From contig OZ025239.1 of the NCBI GenBank assembly GCA_964019155.1, forward strand, positions 7,813,464 through 7,877,463: a stretch of 64,000 nucleotides of DNA. The letters run 5' to 3'. This stretch comes from Osedax fenrisi (lineage: Eukaryota > Annelida > Polychaeta > Sabellida > Siboglinidae). The position numbers were made by a program, and so were the translations under genes. The notes below the pieces were generated by a model. That model was not told the origin of the DNA, did not search any database, and saw nothing but the letters and a program-made list of their open reading frames with translations. Of the stretch, positions 41,961 through 55,214 are shown piece after piece. Position 1 is the first letter of the stretch. Every line of letters starts with the position of its first letter.

Positions 41961-43104
41961 ATGAGACTGTCACTGAATAAAATGTACACAAAATGTGTCC
42001 AAAGGAAGACATTTAAAACGGTAAGTTTATATATATTAAAATGTTTCTATATATTATTACATATTTACATATTGCTAGCCTACGTATTCGTACACACTAA
42101 CGGTTGTAAGCTAACGAGTGGTACATACTACGGGTCACGTGCGTATCACTCGGTATCACGTGGTACAGATCATGTGACCACGTGACACTCGCTGATTAAC
42201 CACGTGATTACGTAATCATAGATGAATGACGAAGAAATATATGTAAAACCAACTCACAAACATGTACTTCTATTTTGTACACAAATACTAATGGCGCCAC
42301 CTATATAGTTCACATTTTCTGAATTTTGTGTTGTTTACTAAATGTCCATTATAATGGTATACATATTATATTAGTATACTAATATATTACAGAGCTCTAG
42401 GATACGTTTGTCTTAAATGATATACATATTTAAGTGGCAGTGAAATATAATTTATATCGGATGTCATTAAATAAAACAACGAAACATTGTAGTATACAAA
42501 TCGCGTCAAATCTATATATATTTCAGTGATTTCGATATTACCGCTAGCAGAATACGGACAGTTATGGACTTCCAAACATAACGATTCATCATAGCCGCTC
42601 GTAGATAATTTTTTCGTAGACTGGTATCACGCTCCAGAGTCTTTATATATGAATCAAGTGGTCTTCCTCGCATTCTAGTTCTATGGGTTGGTTTCCACAG
42701 AACCAGATTCGAAATTACCTCGTCTTCTCTTCGTAGGCAATGGCCGGCAAACTTTAGTTTTCTTCTTCTGATCTTGTTCGATACTCATTCCAGATCTCCA
42801 TAAAGTATTTCATTCTTGATTTTATTTGTCCAGTGGATATTTAACCATTCTCAGAATTGTAGTATATGTTCCATCCAGCTTTTTGAGTAGTGAGTTTGTT
42901 AAGCAGAGTGAGGCATACATATTAATCACGTTGCGTAGATAGGGAGAGATATATCTCTGATTCGCAACATCTTTAACGCAACCACACACACACACGTACA
43001 CAATGCCCCTAATTGTAGATGAGGATGTGCAAAGAGTCTGACTGTTCAGATGTCCTGCAATCAGAAGATAGGCCATTATATTACTATGTATATTAAATGT
43101 ATAT

Positions 43105-43140
<36 letters not shown>

Positions 43141-44613
43141 ATAATCGACATAAAAACTACCTAGAATAGGGATATTCTTTTTTTTATAAAAATTAAATAA
43201 TATTAAATGAATAATATAGGCACCATGATTCTTATATATCATTATAGTATATAGAATGAATCTATCATAATATTGGAGGAGATCAATTTCAGTATTATTT
43301 TAATTAATTTTTAAATTAATAGTTGGAATTTATTCTTTTAAATATATATATATATATATATATATAACATAAAATAAGTCGAGTTACAAATATTCGTTAA
43401 AGTCTTCAACTTCAACAACAAAATTACAGAAAATGAATTATTTGTCGTCGTCGGAAATAGAAAAAACCGCGAAAACAAAGATCTAACAACAAAGATACCA
43501 GTGATATTACCAGAGTGGAGAGCTCAGTTTCCCAAAGATCCTCGGCCCACAATTCAGCGAATTATGAAACATATGTTAATATAGTATGACGATGATGATG
43601 ATGATTTATAATACACAAATATAATAGCGAGCGCTATTCTCGAATGTGTTTTAAGTAGTATATTACTTATATATAACAATAATAATAATAATAAATAGTG
43701 CGTAGTTAATAGTATTACAATAAAAAGGATATATACAGCATATTCTCTCGATAAAAAGAATAAAATATAATAAAATAAAAACGAAAATAAAATGTGTATG
43801 AATTATCATATATAAGTTAAATAAACATATTACGTAATCTAATGTTTAAGTATATCGCTTCTTCGATATAGGGTTGATTTCCGTATATTGTCTGGAAGAT
43901 TATTCCACGTAGATGCAGCCATATACCGAAAAATCCTTCCTATATATATATATATATTTATATACATATATATATATATACGTATATATTAATATATGTA
44001 TCCGTCTATATCCCAATTCATTCCATCTTACTGATGATCTATGATCTCATGATTTATTTTAGATATTTATTTTTAGATAATTATTTATATTTTTGCCATT
44101 TTTATGGTAACCATTCAATTACATACATATCTAATTGGCAGTGAAAGCTGATTCATATCGCATGTCATTAAATAAAACAACTAAATATTGTAGTATGAAA
44201 ATCATGTTAAATCTACATATATTTCAGTAATTTCTATGCTCATGGGGCCGGTTGCTCTGAAAATAAAATATGTCTTATCACTATCCATAGATAATCTCTG
44301 GATAATTCTCAGGGTTGCTCTTTGCTCACAATTCCTATATCGGGTTGCTCTGGATAAAATAAATGTCCTATCCCAGTACACACAAATAGCCTAGGATATA
44401 TAGCGAATCGGTTGTTCTGGGATTTTAAGTTATATTTATTAGCGTAGGACATTCGGGTAGCTCTAGAAATATATTTGTATAAAACTAGGATAATTTTATG
44501 ATACTTAAATGAAAAAATAAGGATCACAAATACGTGTCCTTAATTTAAAATACATAGGATCAACTATTAAATATTAAAATATGAAATATAGGTCCTATAT
44601 AGTCCTAATAGTC

Positions 44614-44653
<40 letters not shown>

Positions 44654-47425
44654 TAATACAACTATAGAGCTTCGTTAAAGAAAGTTAGGAAAGCGGGTTT
44701 CACACTAACGAAACTCCATAGGTATATTATTATAATATATAATAATTATAAAATATTATATATATAGGTTGTATATCTAGTTGAATATAATTTAATTATG
44801 TATAATATACGTATATATATTTCATAATATATACTATTTTTAATAGATATGATAATAATACTAATATAATAATAATACTAAATATTAAATAATAATATTA
44901 ATATTTAATAGAATTTTATTTGTTTTATATTTTGTTTTATAGTTTATATATATATAATAAATATGATAATTATATAATTAATATGCTTTATTCGTAAAGG
45001 GCTACTATTATATTAAACAAAATATATATTATAAAATAAAAAAATATGCCTCCAGAGATAATTGTATCCATACCTTCTGCGCTGCATACATCAATCTAAC
45101 TGCATTTAGATTGCTGCAGTTAGTATAAGCATATGATATAGGCTACTACTTAACTATTTTACTAATTGTATATAATTACTAATAGTGTTAGTAGTTTTAA
45201 TTTAATTATAAATAGATTTAGAATAGAATTATATTTCATAATGTAACATTTTACCTATTATTTATCAGTTATCATATATACATATTATTTAGTATATATA
45301 GGAACTATTAATATTTACTTATTAAATATAATAATTATAATAATATAAACTATTCAACGAATATTATTTAGATATTAACTAATGTTGATTTTATCTATTA
45401 TTTATAAATGTCATTATGTTATACTAATATTATATGATATTATTATAATTTGTAAGACTATATTATACTTAGTATAATACTATATTCATTTATAGAATAA
45501 TATTCATCTACCAATTTATATTTATATCATTAATTACTAATGTTTTCTTAAATATGTTTAAAATGTCTCCTATGTGTTAATAAGAATAAATAAAATAATA
45601 TAATAAACTAATGATAATGGAAAATATTATTTAACTTACATTAGAAAGTATATGATAGTATAATTAAGTAATTTCAAATAATATTTAACATATATTTGAA
45701 AATTAAATTAAAAAAAATAATTATTACCCTTAATATTACACTTTACTTATCGTTGTGTTAACTTATTATAAAAATATTATCCATTTATTCTACTTGAAAT
45801 AAAATGGGCTCTCCGAAATTATATAAAACTCCTATTCACATATATGTATTTTCTTTAATAAACGAATTAATTTATAACTTAGGTACCTAATTATATTTAA
45901 AAAATTTGAAAATATTTGAAAATAAAATAAGGATGTTATTAGAAATATTGCTGAGTTTGATCTCAGCTAGGATATATTTACAAAATTGCAAAGCAACCCA
46001 AAAATCTCATTAAATAAGGATTATCTTTGGATTGTCTTGGTTTGGATTGTCTCTGGCCAATGCCAGACATATTCCAGAGCTACTGGCCCCTTACTAGCAA
46101 AATATATATTAATCATGTTGCGTAGATATGGAGTGTTACATCTCTGTTTGGCAACATATTTAACATAACCACATACACACACGTACATAATAACGCCTGA
46201 TTGTAGATGATGATGTGCGAATAATCTGACTATATAGATATCCTGCAGTCAGAAGATAGGCCATTCTCTACCTTCGCTGAAGAAGAAGAAAGCGACGTAG
46301 AGAGAAAACTGTTATTGTAATAGTTATCACGTAAAAGTAATAGTCTAGTATTACATGTATACACCATACTTAGTATTATATTAATATGTGTATTAAATGT
46401 ATATGTGATATATATATTTGATATATATATATATATATATTTAATAATCGACATAAAAACTACCTAGAATAGGGATATTCTTTTTTATAAAGTTAAATAA
46501 TATTTAAATGAATAATAGAGGCACTATAATTCTTATATATCATTATAGTATATAGAATAAATCTATAATAATATTGAAGGAGATAAATGTCAGTATTATA
46601 AATAATTATACAAATTTAAACCAATACATTATCATACAAAATGTGGGAAGTCATGATTATTTTAAATGATGAATTACAATTATATTTAGTTTTTTCGCTG
46701 ATAAAAGATATTGCACAATAATTTTTTAATTATTCGATAAATTCATAAATATCCTATAGTATCTAATAACTCGTTTGTTATTTATACATCTAAATTAAAT
46801 ATAGTATATTAAAATTTGTATGTAGGTAGGTAGGTAGGTACCTATGTATATATAATTAATATAATATTAATTTTTAAATTAAATATGTGCAATTTATTCT
46901 TTTAAATATATATATAACATTACATAGGTAGAGTTACAAATAATCGTTAAAGTCTTTAACTTCGACAAACAAAATGACAGAAAATGAATTATTTGTCGTC
47001 GTCGGAAATAGAACAGAACGCGACAACAAAGATCTAACAATAGAGAATCCAGTGATATTACCAGCGTGTAGAGCTCGTTTTCCCAAAGATCCTCGGTCCA
47101 CATTTCTTCAGCGAATTCTCAAATATATGGTAATATATATATATATATATATATATATACGTATATATTAAAATATTTATCCGTATATGTCCCAAATAAT
47201 TCCATCATTTCTGATGATCTATGATCTTATAAATCATTTTTTATTATTAATGAATGAATATTTGTTATGAATTTTTTCAAGTTCGATTTGGTAATAATAT
47301 GTAGTGATACATTCAAAAAACGACACCAAAACGTAAACCGTATACGTATAAAAATAATAATAATACAATAGAAACGTATTACATGTGACGGTGATAAAAA
47401 CAATTAATAATTAAAATTAATATTG

Positions 47426-47461
<36 letters not shown>

Positions 47462-50266
47462 TAAATAAAGATTACGTTATAACTTTTTAATATCATTTTT
47501 AAAGGAATATAAACTATTTGCTAATAAAATATTTTCATCGAGTCCATTCCAAATTTTAGTTATTAGATTATTTAGTATATTTTTTGTAACATTTAGTTTA
47601 CATTTATTTGTACTAATTTGCATATAATGGCTTCTCGTATTGTAGTTGGTCTTTTTGATATTAATAATAGATGATGCATCCATAGAATTCAATCCATTAA
47701 ATAGTTTATATACCATGACAAGATAAAATATAGTTCTTCTAATTTCTAGAGAATCTAGATTTAGGTACATTAATCTGTCCTTATAAGGTTTATAAGGTAA
47801 ACCGTATCTCTCGATTAATCTTCTCTTAAAAATTTGTTGGAAATTTTCTAGTTGAATCTTCAGGCCTTTGAATGTCCTGAAATCTAGTCCTGGATTCCAG
47901 ACTGTCGAAGCATATTCAAGGTGGGGTCTAGCATATGATACATATGCTTTTCTAATAGCTGGAATAGTATTAGTAATGAAACGAAAAATACGATTGATAA
48001 AACAATATGCACTTATATAGCATACATCATTATATTCATAGAAATGTAATGATGGATTAAATTGTATACCAAGATCACGATACGATCTACAGTTTACTAT
48101 TGAACTATTATTTATAGTATTCAATGGTTTATTAGTAACACCTAATGTAAGGGCTTCTGATTTTGTGCCGCGTTTTCTAATTGCCAGGAAATAGACCATT
48201 CATAAAATTTATCAAATTATGTTATAATTTATATCTATGATTAATGTCATTATATATAAAACTCAATTTAGTGTCATTCGCGAAAAGATTAATAGATATA
48301 TCTTTATCAATCTCTTGGACTAAATAATTGATATATTAGAAATAGTAAAGGTCCTATAGCAGATGTGGAACACCAAATCTTATTTTAACTGTATTAGACA
48401 TTTTATTGTTAACTATTACTCTTTGAGATCTACCAGATAGAAAACTACTTATACAATAGGTTAAATCCCTAGTGTATGTTACCACCTATACCTAAATTAG
48501 TTAATTTTACATGTCATTTATGTATAGATACCTTATCAAAAGCTTTATCATAGTCAAGATAAATAGTATCAATACAACTGCCTTTATCAATTGCAGTAAT
48601 CCATTTAGTATAACAATTTAATATATTATATAGTTAACAGATTTTTTATGACGGAAACCAAATTGTGAATCAGAAATTAATGAGTTACGTTCTAGATAAA
48701 ATTTATATCCTTAACTAATACTCGCTCGAATACTCTGGACATAATTAAGGTAATTGAAATATGCCTATAGTTTTCTATTAGAAAGTTCACCTTTTTTGAA
48801 TATTGGAACAATATAAATTACTTTCCACATGCCAGGATATATACCAGCTGATAGAGTTTTATTTAATATTATGGTAAGTGGAATAGAGAGTTCATATGAG
48901 AATTGTTTGAAAAATATTGAAGGGATATTATCTGGTGGCAATGTAGTGAAATACATGATAGTGAAATATTTATTAGATTCTTTCTTAATGTATGCCTAGA
49001 GAATATAAAATTATAGGTGAATTATGTTTAGGTGGAGATAAAGGAGGAATAATATCATTATCATTAATTGATAAAAGCAAATTGATTATTTAGTATATTA
49101 GATTAAACTGTATCTGAAAAAATATATGTAGGTTATATCCTATTAAATCCTATTATCGTCTTATTTAATAGTGGAAAAAGAGGAACATCTTGAATTAATA
49201 TAATTATAAAACCGCGATTTATCATTAGATGATAATATTAATTGTTCTCTATAAATAGTTAATTTTTAATGATATTATCTAATAATTTTGTGAATATTTT
49301 TCCAATTTATAAAATTATTATGTGAAGCTAATCTAGTTTTATAATATTTTAAACATTTTACTTTTAAACGTAAAATATATTTTGGATACCTTTTTTTTTT
49401 ATATGTTTATAAGCTGGAACATTATCATTAATACTATTAAATAAAGTATTAAAAAAAATATTAAACATATTATTATATATGTTTAATTAGATAATAATAC
49501 ATTCTAATCAATAGAAAAAAGGGATTGGTGTATATTATATAAATTAGACTTTCTAAAATATAGCCCAACTTTTTGATTTATTTTTAAATTAGCTTGGAAA
49601 GGTAGAGAAAATGAAAATGATATATAGTCACTAATATATTTATCAAATGGAGGACATTCGTTAATTTTCTAAATAATCATAGGATGATTATTGGTTTGTA
49701 ATAAATCCAGCAAATTATTATTATGAGTTGGAAAAGTAATTAATTGAATAAGTGAGTTTTGACAAGTGAAATTAGGAAATTATTATAATTCCAACTATAA
49801 AGAGGTACATTGAAATCTCCTACAATGATAATAGGTGACATTGTATCACATAGTGAACATACAAAATTACAATGGAAATAATGTTAATATCAGTTGAGGG
49901 TGGACGATAAATACAAGATAATATTATATTTTTTCCTAGTAATTTCTGATTTTTGCAATGAGATCCTGGTATAAATATTGTCATATGTAGATATACTATT
50001 TAATTTAAGTCTAGAATTATTTATTATTTTATTTTGTAGAATAGGGGATTCAAGTTTTAAAATAATCGATTTGAGATTATAATTAAATTTTGAATTTATT
50101 TTATATGAAGGGATACCAACATTTGTTGAGATAACTTCATTAACATAATTTAAGTAGCCTAGTTAACATCTAGAGGTAGATTATTAATATTTGGCAGATT
50201 TGCGTATTTTTTATTATATTCTTAGATAATTATTTATATTTTTGCCATTTATATGGTAACCATTCA

Positions 50267-50313
<47 letters not shown>

Positions 50314-50940
50314 AATTCGCTTACTTCTATAGCCACGTACATCGATAATTCAGCTACATCGAAATTTGGAGGTATTTTTAATAATAATTATATTGATAAT
50401 ACAATTGAAAATCATGTTGAACTATTTTCTCAATTATTAATGTATAGCAATTAAATATTGATTACATATTTAAGTGAATATTTGACAGTTTAAAAAATAT
50501 TAGGTGATATAATATAATTTAATTATGATAAAGAAAAAAGGCAAAGGATCAGTCTGGAACCATATTTAGATATCCTGTTTTAGTGTTCGCATCTAAGGAG
50601 AAATAACATATCGTATAAAATCACAAATATAACAACCACTTAGAAGAGAAGGATACGAAATAAATAAATTATTAATTATGATTTAAATCAATAGATATAT
50701 TGGATATAATATAATTAATATCATGAATATTATCATCAAAAATATGTGAAAACCGAGATAATGACATTATATACTTTACTTCTCTCATGAATTATTCTAA
50801 TAGTCACTAAATGATATGTCCATTATAATATTAGTTAAATCCAATAATCACAAGTAATTAAAATAATTATATAATTACAGAATGGACATAGGAACTATGC
50901 AGTTGAACCTGGAAGAATACATCCATCTTTCTATAGGTTA

Positions 50941-50984
<44 letters not shown>

Positions 50985-52099
50985 TTATATATAAATAATA
51001 TATACATATTTTGATGAACCATATTTTAGAAGAATATTTTATCTTCTTTAAAGGATTAAGTTTTGTCCAAAATAAAAGTAGTTTAAGAAATATAGAGAAG
51101 TAACTATACTTACATTAATAACTAATAGATATATGATATAAACTATTATAAATATTCCTATATAATCTTATATATAATACATATACAATTATTTAAATAA
51201 CTTAAATAATATAGTTAAACAATATAATACATCAACAGTGGCATGTCACGATATTAACAATGATAACAATTCACCAGTGTATTCCAATAAACGAACAGAT
51301 AAACTCATTATCCTCTTCTCTCCCTCCCTTCATATATTATAATCATCACACTTTTACAATGTTCCATAATATGAATAAAATAATAGATTATATGATATCT
51401 AAGTTATATAGTACAGAAAAAGAAGGCGTACACTTAATGAACGCCCTTCATAATGGGATATTAGCCAGAGGTCAATATTGTATATCACGTGATCACATGA
51501 CCTTACATCAATATAGATCATTAGTTATAGTCACATTATAGTTATGTCATAATTTAAGACATGTAATTACGTAATTGCCTCACTCAAACATGCATGTATA
51601 CTCGAATTTCAAATACATTTTTTTATATATAACTTATAAGTATACTTATCATTTATAAATATCTTTTTATTTATCTTTTATGATTCCTCATTCATAATTA
51701 TAATTGAACTACACTTATTATAATAATTCTCATATCAATTATTATCATAATTATAATCATAACTATTATCAGCATATCAATTTCATATTTATTAATGATA
51801 ACATTAATTATATCGTAACTATTATCCTTTCATATATTTATTTAATAACGATATTTGTATCTTCCATTTATTTACTGTTGCTATCTATTTAATCTATTTT
51901 AATTTAATATATACTTGTCGAACTAAATATTAAGGTAAATAAGATTAGTATATCAATATGTAATATTATTAAAAAGTATTCACATTTGAATTAATAGCTA
52001 TACTAATTATTATATAATGCAATTGGTATTTCTTCCTCTTCAGATGCACCCGAGAGTGAAGGTCACGAGCAAGAATCTAGTTACTCTTCCAAGGATTAA
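41961..52099 (+). CDS. possible small four-exon gene, unknown function, 76 aa
   Basis: Four short exons join in phase: 41961-42020 (MRLSLNKMYTKC...TFKT, donor ACG|GTAAGT), 50881-50936 (NGHRNYAVEPGRIHPSFY, acceptor TTACAG, donor TAG|GTTAAG), 51412-51470 (TEKEGVHLMNALHNGILAR, donor GAG|GTCAAT) and 52044-52099 (acceptor TCTTCAG, DAPESEGHEQESSYSSKD then TAA). The total is 231 nt. An AATAAA follows near 52260. I do not recognise the family. The last exon also has an alternative open frame (HPRVKVTSKNLVTLPRINR), reachable only from a different exon 3 donor, so the C-terminus is unsure. The 8.9-kb first intron holds the duplicated repeats and a LINE. Exons 2 and 3 look most protein-like; exon 1 rests mainly on its donor. 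Confidence 0.45.
42240..42545. repeat. diverged copy of the hAT-relic arm and flank
   Basis: TAATGGCGCCACCTATATAG corresponds to AACAGCGCCACCTATACAG at 9290-9308. TATTTCAGTGATTTCGATA recurs at 9590-9611 and, changed, at 44219-44236. The order of shared phrases is the same, so this is another copy of that element's end. Confidence 0.6.
42555..42905 (-). pseudogene. RTE-like LINE C-terminal fragment
   Basis: The minus strand reads NSLLKKLDGTYT...LR, then FAGHCLRREDEVISNLVLW, KPTHRTRMRGRPLDSYIKTL and MMNRYVWKSITV. This is the C-terminal domain of RTE-type elements (L-D-G-x-Y-T-x-x-L-R, G-H-x-x-R, R-G-R-P-x-x-x-Y-I, M-x-x-R-x-x-W). At least one frameshift near 42780. Confidence 0.75.
42906..44240. 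repeat. duplicated segment, copy 1
   Basis: Collinear with 46090-47247 plus 50206-50275. Shared phrases in order: CGTTGCGTAGATAGGGAG, TCAGAAGATAGGCCATT, AATCGACATAAAAACTACC, GAATTATTTGTCGTCGTCGG, CAGTGATATTACCAG, TGATGATCTATGATCT, TTTATATTTTTGCCATTT. At 43433-43583 the frame N-E-L-F-V-V-V-G-N-R ... R-A-Q-F-P-K-D-P-R is open, as in copy 2. The family is not recognised. Confidence 0.8.
44241..44535. repeat. GGTTGCTCTG-motif element
   Basis: GGTTGCTCTG or a near variant (GGTTGTTCTG, GGTAGCTCTA) starts five consecutive stretches of about 40-60 bp from 44250 to 44465, each followed by A/T-rich text and GTCCTATC- or GGACAT-like phrases. It may be a MITE with subterminal repeats. No clear termini. 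Confidence 0.45.
44536..46085. other. AT-rich stretch without gene
   Basis: Contains a fragment of the GGGTTTCACACTAACG MITE end at about 44694. Otherwise no repeat or coding frame that I recognise. Confidence 0.55.
47248..50205 (-). mobile_element. Jockey/CR1-like LINE, degenerate, with 12-bp target duplication
   Basis: Flanked by ATTTTTTATTAT at 47236-47247 and 50206-50217, and missing from the duplicate locus at 42906-44130, so insertion ends are well fixed. The minus strand shows endonuclease PIIIVGDFNVPLY (about 49800-49840), an RT start with SAGIYPGMWK...PIFKKGE (48765-48956), and a long C-terminal frame 47477-48199 (YVSYARPHLEYASTVWNP, RRLIERYGLPYKPY, YLNLDSLEIRRT). Many stops and frameshifts between. 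The 3' end (low coordinate) has an ATTCATTC-type tail. Confidence 0.88.
47477..48199 (-). pseudogene. LINE reverse transcriptase C-terminal domain
   Basis: 240 codons, open. Shows R-P-H-L-E-Y-A-S-T-V-W-N-P and L-x-x-L-x-L-D-S-L-E-I-R-R-T, standard thumb and C-terminal marks of Jockey/CR1-like RTs. The catalytic FADD region would lie upstream in the broken part, so it is nonfunctional. Confidence 0.85.
50276..50880. other. intronic or intergenic AT-rich stretch
   Basis: Nothing recognised apart from (TA)n at 50272-50309. Confidence 0.5.
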
Positions 52100-52410
52100 C
52101 CGTTACGGAGACTGGAGCGTATGTTTCTAGCGGAGGGCGAAACCTCCATAAGGTACGGAACTACCTCAAGAAACTGAATCATACGTGAAGCATGAGTTCG
52201 AGCGAAGGTTCAGCCGTGAAGAAACTGCGCTACGCTATCCAGTAAAAGAAATGATATTTAATAAATTATCGTGCAATATATGTATTTTAAATTTCATTAA
52301 CACAATATTGTTAATTCATTTATGACACTAGTTGTATTAGATATAATTGTAAAATAAAATAAAAACATCGGTAGTTACAAATACAATATATATGTGCAAG
52401 AATACATATA
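52100..52410. other. GC-richer 3' flank of the small gene
   Basis: 52100-52250 is richer in GC than its surroundings and contains short frames in different registers (such as ETESYVKHEFERRFSREE at about 52170-52223) separated by stops. It could be 3' UTR, a decayed exon, or part of an unrecognised terminal exon. AATAAA near 52260. Confidence 0.4.
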
Positions 52411-53983
<1,573 letters not shown>

Positions 53984-54266
53984 TCATTCTGTCTCTATCG
54001 TTCGGAGTGAACAGACGTGTTTTTGCTTTCATAATTTCTATTGTTTATAATTTCGACCAGCCTATTGTCATTCGACCAGCCTATTGTAATTCGACCAGCC
54101 TATCGTTCTGTATAGTGCCGTATAACTTTCGTGTGTATTGCATTACCTAAGCATCGATTATACATCTGGATATATGGATCTGAGAAACTGATTGTCTTCT
54201 GCACAGCTTAGTGTCTATATTACTATATCTGATTTAGCGCTAACTTGTATATGGTTGGCATTGATC

Positions 54267-55211
54267 ATGCTTAGTAATTGTTTTCACTGCAATAAAATTG
54301 CTTCATCAGATACAATTACATGTTATTTTTGTAATAATATTATTCATATATGATGTCTCTATGACGCTAAAATTATTGATGTACAGGTAGCTCATAATAA
54401 TAAAACTAAAGCACCTCCGAATTATGCTAAATCTATATTTAATAGTGTTAATTTTTTATTTAAATGCCCTAATTGCATATCAGCGGTACCTATCAATAAA
54501 AATGCATCAAATGATTCATTAATATTACCACAATTAACTAGTATTAATGATAAATTAGATAATATTAAAAAACTAATTGAAACTACCACTCATGACTCCA
54601 ATAATAATAATATGAAATTATCATATGCTGACTCACTGAAATCTATTTCTAATTTATCTACTCAACTAAAATCTTCATTAGAAACAAATATTAATTATAA
54701 TCAAGCTTCTAATAATAATTCTAATATAGTAGTTATTGATAATATACCTCATCTAAATAATAATATGAATAATCTTCAATCAATTTTTCAATTATTTAAA
54801 TTAGATATTAGTATAATTACTAATGCTAAATTTCATTTTAGTTCTGCCATTATTACTCTTAATTCTACCTTTTCTAGAGATCTAATTTTATCTTCTACTA
54901 ATCTATTGCGAAATTCTGATTTCAAAAATGTATTCGTTCACCCTTTGTTAACACCTGAAGTTAAACAATTCAAACATATTTCTTACCATGCTTTAAAAAG
55001 CAAATTAATTCAAGGTTATAAATGTGTTTTAAACCGAAGAAATAATAAATATGAATTAAGAAATATTATAAATAGTGATGGTTCTGATGTAATTGACTGG
55101 AGTGGTAATCCTTATATACCATGTGATAATACATTTAATGAATGGAAAATATCATTTAATAGTTATATAAGTGATATCAAAAATAAATCTTCTGATCCAC
55201 AATCAGCTTGA
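54267..55211 (+). pseudogene. LINE ORF1 with PHD-like zinc finger
   Basis: Starts MLSNCFHC. Cysteine pairs C5-x2-C8, C19-x2-C22, H27 and a later C-P-x-C (FKCPNC) give a PHD-like C4HC3 spacing, as in ORF1 proteins of CR1-group elements. One in-frame TGA at 54351 falls inside the finger. An Asn/Ser-rich linker follows, then an RRM-like part (VVIDNIPHLNNN...ISIITNAKFHF) and a C-terminal block YHALKSKLIQGYKCVLN...WSGNPYIP. It ends at TGA 55209-55211, followed in frame by CTA and ORF2. Confidence 0.8.
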
Positions 55212-55214
55212 CTA
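55209..55214 (+). promoter_or_regulatory. TGA-CTA stop-codon readthrough context between ORF1 and ORF2
   Basis: ORF1's stop TGA is followed by CTA, and ORF2's endonuclease frame is the same frame (TGA at 55209, ORF2 codons from 55212). UGA-CUA is an established efficient readthrough context. The minus-strand relative has the same hexamer at its junction. Confidence 0.6.

Larger units (their letters stand above)
46090..50275. repeat. duplicated segment, copy 2 (split by a LINE)
   Basis: 46090-47247 and 50206-50275 together match 42906-44130. The intervening 47248-50205 is absent from copy 1. The frame N-E-L-F-V-V-V-G-N-R ... R-A-R-F-P-K-D-P-R at 46983-47130 is conserved with copy 1 but too short and isolated to call a gene. 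Confidence 0.8.
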
